NCBI GenBank assembly: GCA_018136815.1
Contig: CM030931.1
Coordinates: 9,300,989-9,364,988 of the forward strand
Origin: Isochrysis galbana
Taxonomy: Eukaryota; Haptophyta; Isochrysidales; Isochrysidaceae
Direction: 5' to 3'
Length of the DNA: 64,000 nucleotides
The translations under genes and the position numbers were made by a program. The stretch's first letter is position 1. Each line of letters starts with the position of its first letter. A model generated the notes under the pieces. That model saw only the letters and a list, made by a program, of their open reading frames with translations, did no database searches and was not told the origin of the DNA. Shown piece after piece: positions 54,991 through 64,000 of the stretch.

Positions 54991-56889
54991 GAAGATTATA
55001 GTAGTAAAGTTTTGCGCAAAAACATGCCACCTAGAGGCACAGCAGGGAAGACTAGAGACTAGGACCAGACTACTAGGGACTAGGACTAGGACTAGGGGCA
55101 GGACCACCCCACTACTGGTATGTATTTTATTATCTACGAAGGATCGCCGGACACGGACAAGTCACAAGCCGAGGGTGGTGGTGCTCATCGTACCAAAGAG
55201 CTGCGCCCACCTCCCTCGTCGTGGCCTAGAGTAGAGCAACCCGAGACAAGAGACAAGCGGCTGTCTAGTACTGACGAGAATATGCACCAACTAGCAAGAA
55301 CAGGCACCAACCTTTCTTGTGCAGACTAGACTTACCCGCGAGAGCCTCTGCACTCGCATAGCCAAACGTTGGTGCGCGTGCAACTCCTGCACCAACATGG
55401 CCCATCGTTTGGGCACACCCAAGAACAACTTAAGCTGTAGCTCACCCGAAACACATGCGTCCTTTCAAGGAACGCGACGAAGGAGGAAGCCTTAGAGGTT
55501 GGCCTAAAGGATACCAGTTGTTGCCAGGTTTGAAAGCAGTGCATTTGTAGCAAGTCTACGTGATATCAAGGTGAAGCGCATGCTGAGTACGAATGCGTTG
55601 CCATTCCGTAATGCTTCCTTGCGGCGGCGTCTGTCGATGGCACACGACATCTGCCGTTAGGTACGGCACACGCCGTCAACTTCTCGTGTCACCAGATGGC
55701 GCAAGATTTACTCAGGCGAAGGACCAAAGGCGACCGGTAAGGCTAGCTAAAGCAAGGGCGGCTCGAGAAGGCGACGTCTTGGGATCCGTTTTGCGAGGAT
55801 GAGACGTCCACTAGCGGCGTGGCGTGAAGAGTGGTCCTACGCATCCTGCTATGCCCTGTATCGCCATGCGAACATAGCGCCCTTTGCCGAGGGGCAAGCA
55901 TCCTCAGGAGCAAGCATTCTGCTCATCCTAGTGGAGTTGTCGAAGCGCTTGAAGTAGGCGAGAGGGCTGTTGCTACCCAATTCGGGTACGGCGCTTCACG
56001 ACGCAACATGATTCATCGATGGCACACGACGCACTACTGGCACCCAGTTCGGGAGATTGATCGAATTGGTGCGGACATGAAGCTAGTCATTGTGTGACGG
56101 AACCTCCCGCTAGATGAAAATGCAAAAAGCATTTGGGTCGCATGAGGAAAAGCATGCGAAGCCCTTGGTCCATCTTGTGGCATACCGAATGCAAAAGGGC
56201 AGCACGCCGCCAATGATGAGGCCAGAGGTATACCAGAATGTTGACCAAAGATGCGAATTCTTTAAGCATTGGTGAAAAGTACTGAGCAACCATGTCTAGC
56301 CTTTGATAGCGGGCGTGAGCACTCGAGAAAGCTTCTCACCCACTGGATAGGAAGACGGATGCCAAAGTCAGGTCAGGTAGAGCGGCGGCACAACAGCATC
56401 GTGCAGTCTGAGCCTATCGTATAGCCACTATTACAGTGAATTTTGCAGCGTGAGCAGAACGTTTGCTGACGACTCCGGCATTGCAGGGCCTACATTGGCC
56501 GATTGTGCACACCGCAATAGGGAACAGTGTTGTCCGAGCCGGGCGGGCATGGAGGATCAACCTCTGCCTGAGACCCCACCGTATCAGCCCATTACCCTGC
56601 GGGTGTGACCTCTTTTGCCAGGGACCGTAAAAGTGCCAACGGCCGATACGGGAAGGGCCACCGACTCGCCCTTCTGAGATGTTCGACTCCGGGGCAAGTA
56701 CGGTCCTCAACGAGGCATGTAATCAGTCGGACAGCCAGCCGATAGCGTCTATTATTCCAAGCTCGGATAGGACGCATTTCAGCACCGTTGGATGGCAAGA
56801 GCCCAAGAATATCCTGCAGGGCCATCGCCATCGTGCCGTTGACGCCGCACCAGCCAGCATAGCTCCAATTCTTCGTGAGAGCTCGGTGA
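54991..56889. other. Unassigned interval
   Basis: 55060-55100 is a CTAGGA-type simple repeat. Between 55300 and 56700 both strands contain medium open frames (for example 56592-57110 minus and 56679-57140 plus) with mixed composition but no domain I recognise. TCGATGGCACACGAC recurs at about 55634 and 56016. It may be a decayed gene or retroelement; I see no supportable annotation. Confidence 0.35.
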
Positions 56890-58051
56890 TCATCGCCGAT
56901 AATCGGGGTCATCACACGGGTCAAGCTCCACCTTGCGTCCGCGACCACGCGACCTGCCGTTCGTTGGCTTGCTTGGCGCAGTGCCCACTCCATCCGCACA
57001 AGAAGCCAGGATCGCATCGGCTCCGCGCACGCCATTGGCTGCGCGAACACCACCTGCAACTGTCTCCTTGCCCAAGACTGCAGTGGCCGCAGCGAGCTCC
57101 GACTCTGCAACCCGCTTACGCTCTAAGGCCAGGGCCTTGAACTCCTCATCCGTCATCGACGCCAATCGAGCGCGTAGATCCTTGCCATTGGTTTCTTCAC
57201 TGCCATCGATATCGTCACCCACGCCACCCGTGTTGTCTTCCAGGCGCAGCCGCCTCCGGTTGCTTTCATACTTTTGCTGGCGAGCTTGCTGCTCGAGCGC
57301 CGCATGCTTCTTCTCCATGGCATCGAGCGACTCCTTCAAAAACTGGTATTGCTTTGGAGCCGATGCTGGCATGCCCGCTGCGCGTGCAGCAGCCTCCTCT
57401 TTCCGAGTGGTTTGCAGCAACTACGGAGAGGAGAGAAAGCAGAAATGTGAATATGGTCGCAAGGGGTGGCGGGCAATCAGTACACTTCCGCACAAAGGCC
57501 ATCGAATGACCTACCTGGGGGACGGGGACCAATGGCCCTTGCGATCGCGGACCACGATGATAGACAGAGTCGGAGCCGAGTAAGGCTGCCTTGCGAGCCT
57601 TCTCCTTGCGCTCAGCTTCACGTGCTTCTGCGAGCCGCTCCTCGCGAACCTGCGCCTCGCGTTGGCGGACCCAGCGAGCCTCCTCTGCCGCCGCACGGCG
57701 CTGCTCCTCCCGCGATGCCTCCGAGGTGAATTCTCCAATTGGCTCCCATGCGAGCTTACCTCCACGCTCGACCGCGACGAGTTGAACGCCTGCAACCTTA
57801 CGCATGTCGCCTGGTTTGGCCTTCGGCCCGCCCTTTGCCGGAGGCGCGCCGGCGCTCCGGCCGCCCTCCTTGGGAGGAGAGCGGGCAGTGCCGCCCGTCG
57901 CCCCACGGCCGCTGCCCCGGCCACCCCGGCCGCCTTTGATGTTGGCTGGCCTGATCTCGCCAACACCACGTCCGACGCCCTTCCCACGCCCCTTCCGGCC
58001 GCTGGTGCCAGCTCCTCCTCCACCATCGCTGCGGCCACGTCCCTCACCCAT
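56890..58051 (-). CDS. Basic RG-rich protein with coiled coil, unknown function
   Basis: Two exons, 58051-57515 and 57420-56890, join in phase 0 (donor GTAGGT, acceptor CCGTAG) and encode 355 residues. The first ~70 residues are rich in Arg-Gly (GRGVGEIRPANIKGGRGGRG, SGRGATGGTAR), like RGG RNA-binding or methylated regions. Then come a compact stretch, VAGVQLVAVERGGKLAWEPI, and a highly charged helix (EEARWVRQREAQVREERLAE). The second exon has QYQFLKESLDAMEKKHAALE, LASMTDEEFKALALERKRVA and ends DPCDDPDYRR. I recognise no family; RNA or chromatin binding is an inference from composition. Confidence 0.6.
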
Positions 58052-58640
58052 AACGAAGAGATGGAGGGCGAGAGAACGGGAGGGAGGCAGAGGGACGGGG
58101 GGAGCGGGGGAAGTGGGAGCCCGCGCGAGGGAGGCGCAGGTGGGCGAGGAGACGGAGAGGTGGGGGCCGGGGGGCGGGGAGGGGAGGGGAGGAAGAGAGA
58201 GGAAGAGCGAGGAAGAGATAATAGATTTGGGGACGGGAGAGCGCGCGGGCGGGGGCGGGGGGGGGGGGAGAGCGAGAAGAAGCGGGGAGGGGGGGAAGCT
58301 CGCCCCTTCTCTCACGGAGAGCAAACTCAGAGAGAGAGAGAGAGAGAGGGGGGGGGGGGGGGGGGGGGGAGAGAGAGAGAGAGAGAGAGAGATCCTGTGG
58401 TTGTAGCGAGAGATAGAAAGAGCAAGATGAGACGAGAGAGAGAGGATGAGGAACGAACCGGACCCTCTTCATGAGAGGTGGAAAGTCAATGGAGTGAAGA
58501 GAGAAGAAACCGAGGGAGCATAGAAAGAACAAAAGAGAGACCGTCCTCGAGTCGACTGTCATATCTAGGAGGAGGCGGAGTACTGAGTACTCTAGGGAGA
58601 CTGGAAGTACATGATTTTCTTATGGGGGTCTCGAGCGTTC
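58052..58640. repeat. Polypurine/GA microsatellite upstream of the RG-rich gene
   Basis: From 58055 to 58480 the plus strand is almost entirely G and A, with G-run clusters and two (GA)n blocks (about 58330-58348 and 58370-58391) around a run of about 21 G. It abuts the start codon of the minus-strand gene, the same arrangement as in front of 36841 and 14692. Confidence 0.8.
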
Positions 58641-59396
58641 TGGGTGGGGCCTTGGGAGCGAGCCCTCTGTGTGGGCGGGCCAGTCGAGCGCTCTGGGCTT
58701 ACTTCTTACTTTACTTACTTACCCTCGAGCTTCGAGCTGGTTTGAGTAAACATCCTAATCTGGTTTGTTTTGTGTTCGAGTACATTGGGGTGTTGTCTCA
58801 AGCCAGCTCGAAACAAGACAGCTCGAAGGAATTGTGAGCTTGGATTCCCCGATGAGGATGAGGAGTAGGCCCTTTCTATACCTAGAACCTAGACGCCCTA
58901 GCTATTCTAGCTAGAGTACTATCTCTTAACCCTAGTACTTCCGTAGTCCACGTGGTGGACGATGAACATGTTTATAGCACATATGGCTATATTGGGAGCC
59001 CCTAGGAGGCTTAGCAGGGCCCTAGGGGGCCTCCGAAAGCGAAACGGGGCCCCTCCTAGGCCTAGGTAGATCTCCCAATCATAAATTCGTCAATGGTGCT
59101 TGGTTTTAGAAGCGCGGGAGAACGTTGCCACGAAAGGTTGGCGCGAGCCCGTTTCCCTCCTCTCCCCCCCCTCCCCCGCCCTTTTCCCCCACGGGTCCTC
59201 TCCGTGACCAAACAACACCCCTCCCGTTTTCACCTCTTTACCTCTTTCATTTCTATGCACAGCCCCCCCCCCTCCTCCCCTCCCCCCCCCCCCCATTCTC
59301 CCCCCCCCCCCCCCGCCCCCCCCCCCCCACACACACACCCGCACGAACTCGCCTTGCGAGGCGTGACGGCATTACCCCCCCCCCCCTCTCTGCCCC
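58641..59396. other. Gene-less interval with imperfect inverted repeat and long C runs
   Basis: 58997-59078 forms an imperfect inverted repeat: GGGAGCCCCTAGGAGGC at the left, GCCCCTCCTAGGCCTAGG and ATCTCCC at the right. 59265-59390 contains several C runs of 8-15 bases. Confidence 0.55.
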
Positions 59397-59640
59397 ATGC
59401 CCGGCACTGCCAACAACACTACTTTGGGCACACAGACCACTCCTCCTAGGCACCCTCCAGGGGCACCCCTGCCGCGGCCCAATCGCGACATTGCACCTTC
59501 TGAGGTGAAGATCGAGACGGCGGCGAAGGTGCGCGGCCAGATGGCCAGCAAGACCATGACTGTGTACCAGCCCCCGAATCACCAGCCCATCCTCTTTGAC
59601 CGCAACGTCGAGGTCCTCGATATGTGTGTTCCTTCCAAAT
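59397..59640 (+). CDS. Possible first exon of an unidentified protein
   Basis: The ATG at 59397 opens a protein-like stretch: PPGAPLPRPNRDIAPSEVKI, ETAAKVRGQMASKTMTVYQP, PNHQPILFDRNVEVLDM. The composition is unlike the repeats around it. A GT near 59622-59625 could be a donor. No following exon is found, since a tandem repeat begins within 200 bp. It may be an orphan exon or a truncated gene. Confidence 0.3.
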
Positions 59641-59769
59641 TGTTTCCATTTTCTTTCCAGCAGAAGAAAGAGGGAGAAAGGAGCGAAGAGGATAGAGAGG
59701 ATGTTGCACGCTCCAGTTGGGTCCGTACGTCGAAGAATGCGGCGGCGGCGGCGACGATCGCGATGATTG

Positions 59770-60690
59770 GCAGTGGGTGACTTGGGGGGGGTGAGCCACA
59801 TGGCCCAAGCTGCCTCCATTTCTTCCCACACCCTTTCCCACACGGGGAGAGGAGAAGAGTGCTCATCAGCCCAAGGGGGTTGAGGAGGTCCAACATGGGA
59901 AACGAGAGCCATATGAAATCGAATGCGACTCGGTCCGGGACGTTCCGTGGGTCGCGACTTACCTTCGCGAGTTGCGAGGGGATAGAAGGTGGGGTCAGCC
60001 CACAGAGGGGGTGGCCCAATGGGGGCATGGGAGGCACCATAGGTGACCTCACATGGCCCCCCCTCAGCCCAAGGGGGGTGAGGGGAGTCAACAAGGGAGA
60101 CGAGGATCATATGGACTCGATTGCGTCTCAGTCCGAGACGCTCTACGAGCCGCGATACAACTTCGTGAGCCGTGAGAGAGTGGGAGATGGGGCCAGCCCT
60201 GATAGGGGGTGGCCCAATGGGGCCGTGGAGGGCACCATAGGTGACCCCATATGGCCCCTCCACACCACTCTCCATCGAGTCGCACCTGCGATCTGGCGAG
60301 GAGGGGTGGGAGTCTGGCTGCGACGGCTCAGCGAGCGAGCGCAAACACAGAAAACCAGCCGCGAGGCTGGTGAAGGGGGCAGACCCAGATGGGAGTGGCC
60401 CAGTGGGGCCATGTGGGAAGCCATAGGCCTCTCCACATGGGCCCCCCACACCTTGCTCCATCGCTGCAGCCATGCGGCTGAGCGAGGAGGGGTGGGTTTC
60501 CGGCTGCAGTGGCTCGGCGAGAGGGCGCAGACGCGGCGAGCGGGCGCGGTCCACTGGGATGGGCCCAGTAGGACCCATCCCTTCCCGTGCAGCAGCTCCA
60601 TATCGCCCTGGCACCATCATGGTGACCAGGGCGGCCGAGAGGAGGGAGAGCGACGCCATCGCTCGCGCTCTCTCCAGAACAGAACCGGAT
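59770..60690 (+). repeat. Tandem repeat, ~193-bp unit, about four diverged copies
   Basis: The segment GGGTGGCCCAATGGGG..GGCACCATAGGTGACC(C/T)CA recurs at about 60010, 60206 and, more diverged, 60397, each followed by CATGGCCCCxC. The segments GAGACGAGGATCATATG / GAAACGAGAGCCATATG and CTCGATTGCG / TCGAATGCG confirm the period. A 468-residue minus frame (60659-59253) crosses the array and reads as internally repetitive peptides, so it is treated as a by-product of the repeat. Confidence 0.75.
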
Positions 60691-61091
60691 AAAATTCCTC
60701 TTATAATTCTCCCACACCACTATCACACGCACATTCACAGTAACACGTAGATAACTAACGTAACGGGATGCGCGAAGAAAGGGGGTTGAGCAGGAGAGAA
60801 AGAGAGGAAAGAAAAGGAAAGAAGAGAGGAGGCCCGTCGCCTCTCCTCATGTGAAGAGAGAGAAGAGAGGAGATCTCGCAGGACTTAGAAAGTAAACGTA
60901 GGAGAGGACGGAGGGGCATCCGTAACAAATGCTCTCGAATACGAGCGCTCAACGCTAACTCTTGCCTTGAGCTCCGTCGCTGCCGATCCGTCTGCTGTCG
61001 CCAGTCAAATCCTGGATGGACTGGCCGATTTGTTCCCTCGAAACTCGCCGTTAAGCTGCCTTGGCCGTGCCAGCGAGGTTAGCCCGCCTAC
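60691..61091. other. Gene-less interval
   Basis: GA-rich to 60900, then mixed sequence. 60960-61090 is open and mildly protein-like (VAADPSAVASQILDGLADLF, PRNSPLSCLGRASEV) but runs straight into repeat C, so it may be host sequence interrupted by an insertion. Confidence 0.35.
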
Positions 61092-61573
61092 GAGCGCCAG
61101 CGAGGGAGAGGCAGGGGAGACCAGGGCCCAACCCCAGCCTCCTCTGCCCCGTGAGCTGGCCTCCAGGAGCCTCCAGGGGTCGCCAGAGGTAGCTGCAGGC
61201 CTGTCGCAGGCGCGCCATCGCGCGTGCCTGCAGAAGAGGGGAGAGAGAGCGCGGAGAAGGGGGTGGGCGGAGCGAGGGCTCCGCTCACCGAAAAATATGT
61301 AAGTCCCGCACCTGTTTACAGGAGAAGTCGGGACTGAGGACGCCGCCAGCCCGGTAGGCATAGGAGGAAGGGGGGAACAAATCACCGGGGGGGGGCGCGG
61401 GGCGCGGGCCACCGACCATATCTAAGCCCTTTTCCCCTATCCCCCGCCTAGTAGTGCACGGGGGGAGTCGCCTGATGGCGGGGGGGAAAGGGCCGGGAGA
61501 GAGGGGGTGTAGAAAGTTTTGCTGCGTGAGTAGAAAGTAGAGGGTCCACGGCCGCGTGTGCGGTGAGACTATT
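61092..61573 (+). repeat. Interspersed repeat family C, copy 2
   Basis: About 85-90 percent identical by eye to 1054-1525 through its whole length: GCGAGGGAGAGGCAGGGGAG, GCCTCCAGGAGCCTCCA, GCGCGCCATCGCGCGTGCC, AAGTCCCGCACCTGTTTACA, GTGCACGGGGGGAGTCGCCT, GAGTAGAAAGTAGAGGGTCC, ACGGCCGCG. It lacks the family A left half found in the 761-1547 copy, so it is probably 5'-truncated. Confidence 0.8.
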
Positions 61574-61578
61574 AAGTT

Positions 61579-61608
61579 GTATTTGGCCGGAGGCCGGAGG
61601 CCAAATAC
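61579..61608. repeat. Perfect 10-bp-stem hairpin
   Basis: GTATTTGGCC, a 10-base loop GGAGGCCGGA, then GGCCAAATAC. It directly follows the end of repeat C. GTATTTGGC occurs once more at 61616. It could be a transcription terminator-like or foldback structure of the element. Confidence 0.75.
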
Positions 61609-62121
61609 AGCATATGTATTTGGCTGTGTATTTGCAAGCCCCAGGACCGTATTTCCCAGCATCTAGGGGTGCTATCCTTGGTCGCTGGAGGTGGGAGTGT
61701 TGTAATTGTGTTTCTTAAGCGGTATGTTCAATTTCGAACCCAAGTCTCAAGTCTTTCGGCTAGTCCTAGTCTCAGTCTCAGCAGTTTAGCAGTTTGGTGC
61801 TCGGCGCTAGTTCTAGTTCGTCGTTGTTCTGAAGTCATTGGTGTTAATGCGTTCTTTTTTGACGGCCCCATGTCTAAGTTGCTCAGTAGCTCACCAGCTG
61901 TATATCATGGTCCATAAACAAACCAACGAACATAGAAAGCTATAGTTCATATCGTACTCCGAACACTGGAAATTACAAATAAATGCTCCTTCTATTCTTC
62001 CTTTTCCTTAGAGTCTTACCTGCCCGCTGCTGGCGCGCGCGGGGGGGGGGCGGAGGGGCAGGGGGAGCAGGGGGAGCAGGGGCAGCTTGCCGCGCGCGCG
62101 GGAGAGAGGGGAGGAGTTGCG
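61609..62121. other. Promoter-side interval of the last gene
   Basis: AT-richer sequence to 61990, then a G-rich block (62040-62120) immediately before the start codon. No other feature is seen. Confidence 0.4.
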
Positions 62122-64000
62122 ATGGGCTGCTCGTCTGCGCTGGGCGAGAAGGAGCGGGCGGAAGAGGCACACGCGAGGAGGAGGAGGGAGAGGGATGCAC
62201 TGATTCAGCGCCTGCTCGAGGAGCGGCGCCGTGAGCGCGAGCGCGCCCTCGCCTCCGACGATGGCATGGAGCATGCAGCTCCCGGTGGGGATGAGAGGCC
62301 ACCGCCACGCACCGCGTGGGGCGAGCCTGAGCCTAAGCGCGAGAGCGAGTCATCGGAGATGGGAGGGGAGCAACATGTGTCCGAAGTCATGGCCGTCCGC
62401 CCGCACCCAGATGTGCGCCAGACGGACGGAACGGCTGCGCAAGCTTGCAATGCTCATCCGACGGGCTGGACCACCCTCACGGATGTGAGCTCCGAGCCTC
62501 CGCGGCCCACTTCTGCCTGCCCAGGTCGGCCGCCAGAGCTGAGGCGCCCGGCTCTACCGTTCGAATTTGGGTCTGGTTCGCAGGCAGGTTTCCAACGCAT
62601 TGCGTCAAATCGGTGGGCGTTAGAGGCGGCAGCGAGGGAGCCGTCCGCACTATGGGAATCTCAGACGCACTCTTCCAAGAACCGTGTGCCTGTCCAGCTG
62701 CAACATGGGCGCTGTACAGCTCATGTTAAGGGCACTGAAAATGTACCTGACGCGCAATCGCGCCGTTCGTCTGATGATCCGCATGCTACCACCACTCGCT
62801 CTCCGAAGAAAGGCAGGACAACCTCGTGCAGCTCAATGGCGGAAGACGCCAATGCGGTATCATTTACGCCTTGCATCAATGAACGCTCCCGTAAACTTGC
62901 ATCCACGCGTGCCACCAGCGGTATCAGTGCTGCCGATCGCCTGCACGCGCAGCAGCGAGAGAAGCTCGCCAAGCGAGAAGCTGCGAGGAGGGAGAGGGAA
63001 GCGGCAAAGCTGGCTGAATGTACCTTCGTACCACAACTTAGACAGCCGCACACGCTCAAGAAGGGTGCTGCGGCCCCGGCGGTGGGAGCTGAAGCGGAGC
63101 GTCAGGGAGGGGAAGGGGACCATGGGGACGAATGTTCGGATGGCGGCGGGCAAGATGCCGGCGACGAGATATCACCGCCGAGCTATGATGTTGCGCATGA
63201 GTCCCCAATGCCAAGAGTGAGGAGGAAGAGCGCTTCTGCGGTCCCTGCTTGTGAGCGCTTGCATGCAGATGCGTCGACCCGCGCAGTCTCGCGCCAACGT
63301 TCGGTGGCAGAGATGGCTGAGCTCGAGCTTGCTTGCCACAAGTGAGGACTCTTGAGCGGCACGACGCACCGAGTGATCCGAGTTGCACCCCACAACCCCA
63401 CAAGCTATTGCCTGACCCATGCGCGTGGCCTCTGGACACCTATCATTTTGTTGGGAGCAGCTCTCACCCCGCGCGCCCTCCACCCGCAGGTTTGCTCCAC
63501 AAATCAACCCAACCTCCGAGACGCTTCTGGCACTCAATTGCAATGCCGACAACCGTCCCGTGCACGAGCGGCTCGCCGACGGCAATCGCAGGAAGGAGGA
63601 GAAGCGCGAGGAGCTCCGGCGCAAGTTCGAGGCTGAGCAGCCAGCTCCATTCAAGCCATATGTCAACCCTACGTCTGCCGCAATCGCGCATGCTGCGGCT
63701 ATGGCAAACGCCGAGACGATTGGATGTTGGTGCGTCACAGTCTTCATCTTCCTGTGCACTCCCAACTCGTCTTGCCACAAACCCTTACCTATTGCACGAT
63801 GGCATTGACGATGGAAAGATCTGACCGCGCTTGCATTCAAAAACGAACCATATTTCCCCCTCTCATCTCGGCCCTGCAGTTCATCCATGTCCATTGGCAG
63901 TGCCTCTTCTGGGGCACCGCCTATTGCTCAACGATTGGCTGAGGAGGCTGCCGCGCTGGCTGAGAGGCGGGCCATGCGAGAGCTCCAGCGCGAGGAGGAA
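62122..64000 (+). CDS. Coiled-coil, possibly cilia/flagella-associated protein (3' end outside window)
   Basis: Exons in phase: 62122-63341, 63490-63729, 63880 to beyond 64000, at least 527 residues. The start is the ATG giving MGCSSALGEKERAEEAHARR; a glycine at position 2 followed by Cys could allow lipid modification. The first half is charged and disordered. The second half alternates very charged helices (REKLAKREAARREREAAKL, NRRKEEKREELRRKFEAE, EEAAALAERRAMRELQREEE) with a recurring motif F-x-P-x-[IV]-N-x-x-S: SFTPCINERSRKL, ECTFVPQL, FAPQINPTSETL, PFKPYVNPTSAAI. Repeats of this kind are common in large axonemal and centrosomal proteins of protists, which is the basis of the call. No catalytic domain is visible. 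Confidence 0.65.

Noticed and set aside
59253..60659. 468-residue minus-strand frame as a gene
   Set aside because: Its peptides repeat with the ~193-bp DNA period and merge into poly-C/poly-G low-complexity sequence, so it is most likely a by-product of the tandem array.

Overview
The window is nuclear DNA from a GC-rich eukaryote. Genes are broken by GT-AG introns, mostly about 60-320 bp, whose reading phases fit across the junctions. There are no operons or ribosome-binding sites, and intergenic DNA is dominated by transposon remnants, simple repeats and long G or C runs. The gene content (a plant/protist-type calcium-dependent protein kinase, PI-PLC, class C-like 7TM receptor, PX and GLTP lipid-binding domains, a flagellar-type thioredoxin and a coiled-coil protein with a possible flagellar motif) suggests a flagellated unicellular alga or other protist. 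I cannot name the lineage from the sequence alone.

Layout. 1-2.9 kb: mobile-element remnants, including a ~750-bp insertion with an 18-bp target duplication, then a pyrimidine-rich leader. 2.9-6.0 kb (+): six-exon CDPK. 7.4-8.2 kb (+): p31comet/MAD2L1BP-like spindle-checkpoint protein. 8.3-9.6 kb: repeats. 14.7-9.8 kb (-): a 15-exon gene that fuses TPR repeats to a full HSP70. 16.5-18.1 kb (+): disordered protein of unknown function. 18.2-22.2 kb: cluster of non-LTR retrotransposon copies and short interspersed repeats. 22.4-23.4 kb (+): coiled-coil protein. 23.7-24.3 kb: Ty3/gypsy integrase fragment. 27.8-24.6 kb (-): PX-transmembrane-GLTP protein. 28-31.3 kb: satellite and hairpin arrays. 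31.3-33.0 kb (+): leucine-rich-repeat protein lacking a clear start. 33-34.6 kb: retroelement leader and a duplicated small exon. 35.8-35.2 kb (-): three-exon thioredoxin-like gene. 36.8-48.7 kb (+): class C-like 7TM module followed by a second multi-pass module and a PH-PLC X/Y-C2 phospholipase C, probably one gene. 48.7-50.7 kb: retroelement remnants. 51.7-50.7 kb (-): endonuclease/exonuclease/phosphatase-family protein. 53.9-52.2 kb (-): two-exon MATE transporter. 54-56.9 kb: retroelement remnants and unassigned DNA. 58.1-56.9 kb (-): basic RG-rich protein. 58.1-62.1 kb: simple and tandem repeats. 62.1 kb to the end (+): coiled-coil, possibly ciliary, protein running off the window.

The genes do not form one pathway, but signalling is over-represented. 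The CDPK, the receptor-PLC locus and the PX-GLTP protein would together cover calcium and phosphoinositide sensing, PIP2 hydrolysis and lipid transfer. The best candidates for something undescribed are the putative 7TM-PLC fusion, the TPR-HSP70 fusion (every splice junction is in phase), the PX-GLTP combination, and the 54-bp inverted-repeat array directly in front of the LRR gene.
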